DNA of 10,162 nt from Campylobacterales bacterium (lineage in GTDB: Bacteria; Campylobacterota; Campylobacteria; Campylobacterales; JACAEZ01). A program made the position numbers and the translations under genes. The stretch is from contig JACAEZ010000014.1 of assembly GCA_013388565.1 (NCBI GenBank), forward strand, positions 1 through 10,162, read 5' to 3'. Shown in pieces: positions 6,932 through 10,162 of the stretch; within the stretch, counting starts at the first letter, position 1, and each line of letters opens with the position of its first letter. The notes below the pieces were generated by a model. The model was not told the origin of the DNA. It ran no database searches and saw nothing but the letters and a program-made list of their open reading frames with translations.

Positions 6932-7501
6932 ATGGATATAAAAAATTCTACTCAAGGTTCGTTTGGTTACAATGTAAATGCTAGTTATCAAAAAATGCAG
7001 TTTCAAGGGGGGTTAAAAATTGGTGGTGAAAAGATTAATGCAGATATTTTAGTAGAGTCTTATGCACTTCAATTTCAAATGGATTCTCAATCTAACAGTG
7101 TGAATAATATGGCTTATCAAGGTGGGTTATTTGATATAACTCAAGGGGTTGATATAAAAAAATTAGAGGGGTTGATTGATTATAATGCAATTGGCTATAG
7201 TGGAAAACCATTAAGCCAAATAAATACAGATGAAGCAAAAGCATTAGTTGCTGATGATGGTTTTTTTGGTATAGAGCAAACATCAAAACGGTTGGCTGAT
7301 TTTGTTATTCAAGGTAGTGGTGGCGATTTAAATCTATTAAAAGCTGGTAAAGAGGGTATTTTACAAGGTTTTAAAGAGGCTGAAGAGATGTTTGGCGGAC
7401 GACTGTTTGATATTAGTTACAAAACTATTGAAAAAGCTGTTGAAACAATAGATAAATTTATAGAACAACAAGGTGGTAATATACTTGATACAAAAGCATA
7501 A
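6932..7501 (+). CDS. Conserved Campylobacterota protein of unknown function ('hydrogenase-4 component G'-type)
   Basis: A 189-residue soluble protein, with no signal peptide or membrane helix when started at ATG 6932. This start has AAGGAG (6919-6924) 7 bases upstream. The frame stays open back to 6836, but that extension would add a hydrophobic, Cys/Phe-rich stretch with no ribosome site, so it is probably leader. An ATG at 6927 in another frame stops after four codons. The N-terminal half is rich in Gly, Asn, Gln and Ser. The C-terminal half looks like the conserved part: IGYSGKPLSQINTDEAKALV, DDGFFGIEQTSKRLADFV, then LKAGKEGILQGFKEAEEMFG and a final helix. From memory this pattern matches a family often auto-named 'hydrogenase-4 component G' in Sulfurimonas and Arcobacter relatives. 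Nothing around it belongs to a hydrogenase, and it has no metal-binding cysteines, so that name should not be trusted. True function unknown. Confidence 0.8.
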   Translation: MDIKNSTQGSFGYNVNASYQKMQFQGGLKIGGEKINADILVESYALQFQMDSQSNSVNNMAYQGGLFDITQGVDIKKLEGLIDYNAIGYSGKPLSQINTDEAKALVADDGFFGIEQTSKRLADFVIQGSGGDLNLLKAGKEGILQGFKEAEEMFGGRLFDISYKTIEKAVETIDKFIEQQGGNILDTKA

Positions 7502-7503
7502 AA

Positions 7504-7530
7504 AATCGCATTAAATTTTGTATAATCGCA
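7504..7530 (+). promoter_or_regulatory. Promoter for the flavoprotein-nth pair, with AATCGCA direct repeat
   Basis: A perfect TATAAT (7521-7526) follows a T-rich stretch between the 7501 stop and the TTG start at 7561. Transcription from about 7533 would give a leader of about 28 bases. No -35 consensus is evident. AATCGCA occurs at 7504-7510 and 7524-7530, 20 bases apart, the second copy overlapping the -10. This could be an operator or chance. Confidence 0.5.
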
Positions 7531-7560
7531 AACTTAAAATTTTGAAAATGGGAATGGGTT

Positions 7561-8719
7561 TTGAGAAAAAGTAAGATTGTAATTATTGGCGGTGGGTATG
7601 CGGGTGTCAAAATGGTTGAAGAGTTATCTAAATATAATGATATTGATGTAATTTTAATAGATAAAAGTAGGTTTCACTATCTTCAACCTCAAGCTCATGA
7701 ATTTATAGCTGGAAATGTAAAATTAAATGATATTGCCATTGACCTTGTAGCTTTTTGCAGTAGTTTTAAAAGAGTCTCTTTTTTTGAATGACTTTGTAAC
7801 AAATATAGATTTTGCAAACAAAAGTGTTATTTGTGAAAATAGTAGTTTAAATTACGACTATTTGGTTATTGCAAATGGTGCAAAAACATTTTTTCCAAAG
7901 GCGATTGTTGGTCTTACAGAAAATACAAAAGATATAAAAACATTAGATGGTGCATTAGATTATAAACTATTAATAGAGAAGTATCTATTTGGAATAAATA
8001 AATTAAGCTCATTTAAAGTGGTTATTGGTGGGGCTGGATTATCAGGTGTTGAAATTGCTGCAGAATTGGCATATAAAGCTAAAAAGATGGGTTATTCAAA
8101 AAATGAGTTTAGCATTAAATTGATTGAACCTTTAAAAACTATACTTTATGGAATGGATGAGTTTTTGATAGAAAAATCAACAACTAGGTTACATGAACTT
8201 GGAGTTGATATTATAAATGGTCATTTTATCTCAAAAATTGATAGTAATTTGGTACATCTTACAAATAATCAAACATTTGAATTTGATATATTTATATTTA
8301 CAGGCGGTGTAAAATCTGATACTTTGTCTGCAGAGTACCCTTTTACACTAAATCAAAGAGGTCAAATAGTAGTAGATAGATATTTAAAAGTTGGGGATTT
8401 TAATAATGTTTTCGCAATAGGTGATGCCGCAGAGATTAAAGATAGATTTAATAATATACTACCTCCAACCTCACAAATAGCAAAACAGAGTGCAAAATGT
8501 TCAGCTGAAAATATAGCTAGAAGTATAGGAAATGTAAGATTATTGCCATGTAATGCAAAAATAAAAGGTGTCATGATAGCACTTGGTGGAAATTATGCTG
8601 TTGGGATAATTTTTAATAAAATAAAACTAAGCGGTTATATTGCACATTTACTTAAAAATTTTATCTTTTTTATTCATGGATTGAGCTTCAAAAATTATGG
8701 AAAATATTTAAAAATATGA
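7561..8719 (+). pseudogene. Type II NADH dehydrogenase-like FAD oxidoreductase, split by a +1 frameshift
   Basis: Two adjacent frames, 7561-7791 and the frame running to 8719, together make one pyridine nucleotide-disulfide oxidoreductase of the NDH-2 / sulfide:quinone reductase superfamily. Fragment 1 starts at TTG 7561 (upstream GGGAATGGG is a weak ribosome site; no in-frame ATG is available after the TGA at 7543). It carries the FAD-binding GGGYAG (residues 10-15) and the NDH-2-like FHYLQPQAHEFIAG. Fragment 2 carries DYLVIANGAKT, the NAD(P)H-binding GGAGLSG (8027-8047), the second FAD motif FAIGDAAE (8411-8434) and a C-terminal hydrophobic stretch that may attach to the membrane. The break lies at the T7 run 7779-7785. 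Removing one T gives a continuous 385-residue protein reading RVSFLNDFVTN, close to normal family length. Expected role if intact: NADH:quinone electron transfer without proton pumping. No CXXC-type SQR cysteine pair is seen, which favours NDH-2 over SQR. The cause may be a real mutation, slippage or a homopolymer sequencing error. Confidence 0.85.
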
Positions 8720-9360
8720 AAAAAGCAACCAAGCAAGAGATATTAGAGATAAAAAAACTCTTTTTAGAACACTATAGCGATAAAAAAACAGAGTTAAACT
8801 ATAGAAATCTTTATGAATTATGTGTAAGTGTCATGCTTTCAGCACAATGCACAGATAAACGAGTAAATCAAATCACTCCAAAATTATTTCAAACATTTCC
8901 AGATATTGAAACACTCTCTAATGCCTCTTTGGAAGAGGTAAAAGAGCTTATAAATAGTTGTTCATATTTTAACAATAAAGCAAAAAATTTAATCAATTTT
9001 GCAAAAAATGTAAAAGAGAGATTTAATTCAAATATACCATTAAACGAAGAAGATTTAAAAACATTATCAGGAATTGGGCAAAAAACGGCAAATGTTGTCA
9101 TGATAGAGTTTGCTAATAAAAATTTAATGGCAGTTGATACTCATGTATTTAGAACATCTCATAGATTAGGTTTAAGCAATCAAAAAAGTGCAATAAAAAC
9201 AGAAGAGGAGTTGTCTAAAAAGTTTAAAACAGATTTAAACCAACTCCATCAAGCTATGGTACTATTTGGAAGATACATTTGCAAAGCAAAAAACCCTTCA
9301 TGTCATGAATGTTTTTTGACACAATTTTGCAAATCAACGGATAATTTTAAACCTCAATAG
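8716..9360 (+). CDS. nth: Endonuclease III, DNA glycosylase/AP lyase
   Basis: A 214-residue protein of the usual Nth length. It removes oxidised pyrimidines and cleaves abasic sites by beta-elimination in base excision repair. Visible hallmarks: the helix-hairpin-helix LSGIGQKTANVV with catalytic Lys at K123; catalytic Asp D141 in AVDTHVFRTSHRLGL; and the C-terminal [4Fe-4S] ligand set C189-x6-C196-x2-C199-x5-C205, exactly the family spacing. The N-terminal LCVSVMLSAQCTDKRVN is also typical. The ATG overlaps the stop of the preceding flavoprotein gene (ATGA, 8716-8719) with no clear ribosome site of its own, so translation is probably coupled. The frameshift upstream could therefore affect its expression if it is real. 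No terminator was found in the 46 bases between its stop and the intron end. Confidence 0.97.
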   Translation: MKKATKQEILEIKKLFLEHYSDKKTELNYRNLYELCVSVMLSAQCTDKRVNQITPKLFQTFPDIETLSNASLEEVKELINSCSYFNNKAKNLINFAKNVKERFNSNIPLNEEDLKTLSGIGQKTANVVMIEFANKNLMAVDTHVFRTSHRLGLSNQKSAIKTEEELSKKFKTDLNQLHQAMVLFGRYICKAKNPSCHECFLTQFCKSTDNFKPQ

Positions 9361-9406
9361 ATTAATTTCATACAAAATATACAATAAACTTCCACAAATC
9401 AATATT

Positions 9407-9447
9407 GTCGGGTAAGAACACCACCTCACAGTGACATCCTCCCCTAA
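9407..9447 (-). ncRNA. Group II intron domain VI with bulged branch-point adenosine
   Basis: On the - strand, 9441-9431 pairs with 9424-9414 (11 pairs, five G.U) around the loop TGTGAG (9430-9425). At the base GGG pairs with CCC (9412-9410). The A complementary to T9413 is left bulged, 7 bases from the 3' end. This matches the branch-point position used in lariat formation and places the 3' splice site after 9407. Confidence 0.85.
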
Positions 9448-9481
9448 GAACCGTACTTGCGACTTTCACCGCATACGGCTC
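9448..9481 (-). ncRNA. Group II intron domain V (catalytic hairpin)
   Basis: This 34-base - strand hairpin reads GAGCCGTATGCGG, GAAA, then a 3' strand ending CAAGTACGGTTC. It has the usual domain V length, a GAAA tetraloop, the internal bulge and a terminal GAGCC/GGTTC stem. The AGC catalytic-triad region is represented by the GAGCCG start. It lies 10 bases after the maturase stop codon, as expected for an ORF filling domain IV up to its 3' edge. Confidence 0.95.
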
Positions 9482-9491
9482 AAGCACCGAA

Positions 9492-10106
9492 CTAAACTTT
9501 TGTGAAATTTTTAAGAATAAAATATCTTTTGATAAAATAATCATCAAAAGATTTGTCATAAGAATTAGCTTCACTTTTAATTTTAATAAACTCCTTTAGT
9601 GGGAGTGTACTAAGCCTATAAACAAACTGCTTTCCATCTGATAATACGACTGATTTATAGTTTGGAAATGGTTTAAAATATTGTTTGTAATATTTTAAAG
9701 TTTTTCTTCTTTGATGAACTCTTTTCATCCAATTAAGTGACTTTCTCCAAATAAACTCATCAATCTTGCCAAATATCACCTTTGAATTTACAAACCTATA
9801 ATAGTTTGCCCATCCCCTAAGTAGTGGATTGAGTTTTAATATAAGCAACGATAAGGGTGATGAGTTATACTTTTTAAACATCTGTTTGATTTTGGATTTA
9901 AAAGATTTAATCCCATCTTTAGTAGGTTTAACTATCACTTTATTATTAGGATATTTCCTAAAGTTAAAGCCTAGAAAATCAAATCCATCTCTAATATGAG
10001 TAATATGAGTTTTTTCACGAGATAGCTCTAACCCTCTTTTATTTAGAAATATTTCAATATCTTTTTGAACTAATCTTAAACATTTTGGACTATATCCTGT
10101 AATTAC
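9492..10106 (-). CDS. ltrA: Group II intron reverse transcriptase/maturase, C-terminal part (5' end missing)
   Basis: The frame is open on the - strand from 10106 to the TAG at 9492-9494 (about 204 residues), and the protein is incomplete at its N-terminus. A GTG at 9938 is only an internal codon, because the upstream in-frame sequence also matches the family. From the N-side: VITGYSPKCLRLVQKDIEIF (normally follows YADDF), LNKRGLELSREKTHITHIRDG, FDFLGFNFRKYPNNK (RT block 7), then the thumb, then the maturase X domain LNPLLRGWANYYRFVNSKVIF, and finally NSYDKSFDDYF near the DNA-binding region. The protein ends ...ILKNFTKV with no HNH cysteine clusters, so it is an endonuclease-minus type. Its role is binding its own intron RNA, aiding splicing, and target-primed reverse transcription during mobility. 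The catalytic YADD is not in the reliable sequence, so activity cannot be judged. The symbol is by family analogy. Confidence 0.93.
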   Translation of the reverse strand, partial: VITGYSPKCLRLVQKDIEIFLNKRGLELSREKTHITHIRDGFDFLGFNFRKYPNNKVIVKPTKDGIKSFKSKIKQMFKKYNSSPLSLLILKLNPLLRGWANYYRFVNSKVIFGKIDEFIWRKSLNWMKRVHQRRKTLKYYKQYFKPFPNYKSVVLSDGKQFVYRLSTLPLKEFIKIKSEANSYDKSFDDYFIKRYFILKNFTKV

Positions 10107-10162
10107 AGGATATAGTCCAAAATGTTTAAGATTAGTTCAAAAAGATATTGAAATATTTCTAA
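10043..10162. repeat. Perfect 120-base palindrome at window end, probable assembly/foldback artefact
   Basis: 10043-10102 and 10103-10162 are exact reverse complements with no spacer and end exactly at the last base. The left arm codes maturase (family-consistent residues up to V at 10104-10106). Continuing the maturase frame into the right arm departs from the family and hits a TGA at 10137-10139. The centre is the self-complementary TGTAATTACA (10098-10107), a natural pivot. No independent gene should be called in 10108-10162. Confidence 0.9.

Larger units (their letters stand above)
9407..10107 (-). mobile_element. Group II intron, 3' portion (domains IV-VI), truncated at window end
   Basis: Read on the - strand, the element has the maturase gene (domain IV), then domain V (9481 down to 9448), then domain VI ending ...CCCGAC at 9407. 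The terminal AC fits the AY 3' end of group II introns. The 3' exon side begins at 9406 with AATATTG and is the region just after the nth stop (9360), so the element sits antisense to the nth operon. The 5' end (GUGYG), domains I-III and the EBS sites are beyond the window, so the insertion target cannot be tested. Real sequence probably ends near 10107; beyond that the sequence folds back on itself. Confidence 0.92.

Noticed and set aside
7779..7790. Programmed -1 ribosomal frameshift at the T7 run
   Set aside because: Joining the two frames needs a +1 (or -2) change; a -1 shift enters the third, non-homologous frame.
7561..8719. Sulfide:quinone oxidoreductase assignment
   Set aside because: The superfamily fits, but the redox-active cysteine pattern expected of SQR is not seen, and the N-terminal quinone-side motif resembles NDH-2.
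9368..9574. Minus-strand open frame across intron domains V and VI
   Set aside because: It overlaps the catalytic RNA domains and the end of the maturase in another frame and has no protein similarity I recognise.
1..10162. CRISPR array or tRNA/rRNA genes
   Set aside because: No regularly spaced repeats with spacers, and no tRNA or rRNA signature, were found on either strand.

Overview
The window is AT-rich, and its gene content points to a member of the Campylobacterota (Epsilonproteobacteria) of the Sulfurimonas / Arcobacter / Sulfurospirillum type. The grounds are the very low GC, the chemoreceptor style with short C-termini, and a small protein family that databases tend to call 'hydrogenase-4 component G' in this phylum. 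Genus cannot be fixed from the sequence alone. All chromosomal genes read on the + strand. The only - strand gene is a group II intron reverse transcriptase at the right end.

Layout. (1) 1-2024 holds the tail of one methyl-accepting chemotaxis protein (MCP) and then a complete second MCP. The periplasmic sensor of the second carries two CXXCH heme c motifs. (2) 2025-2358 is a 334-base gap. Most of it (2051-2243) can fold into one long, nested, G.U-rich hairpin, which suggests a structured RNA or an RNA-like foldback element. It is followed by the probable promoter of the next operon. (3) 2359-6807 is a two-gene operon: an exported all-helical repeat protein of unknown function, then a 1178-residue hybrid histidine kinase with a Cache-like sensor, about five short-period HAMP units, GAF, HisKA, HATPase and REC. 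(4) 6932-7501 is a conserved small protein of unknown function. (5) 7561-8719 is a type II NADH dehydrogenase-like flavoprotein gene split by a one-base frameshift in a T7 run; its stop overlaps the start of nth (endonuclease III, 8716-9360). (6) From 9407 to the right end lies the 3' part of a group II intron on the - strand, with domains V and VI and the C-terminal half of its maturase.

The last 120 bases (10043-10162) are a perfect palindrome with no spacer. Its pivot is a natural 10-base palindrome just beside where the maturase YADD motif should be coded. This looks like a contig-end foldback artefact, so 10108-10162 should not be read as genuine intron sequence.

Functionally the left two thirds is a sensory region: redox or gas sensing by chemotaxis (heme MCP), and a periplasmic-input phosphorelay (repeat protein plus hybrid kinase). 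The right third is respiratory and DNA-repair housekeeping, with a retroelement inserted just after nth. The observations most worth following are the di-heme chemoreceptor, the 193-base foldback RNA candidate, and the pairing of the helical repeat protein with the poly-HAMP kinase.
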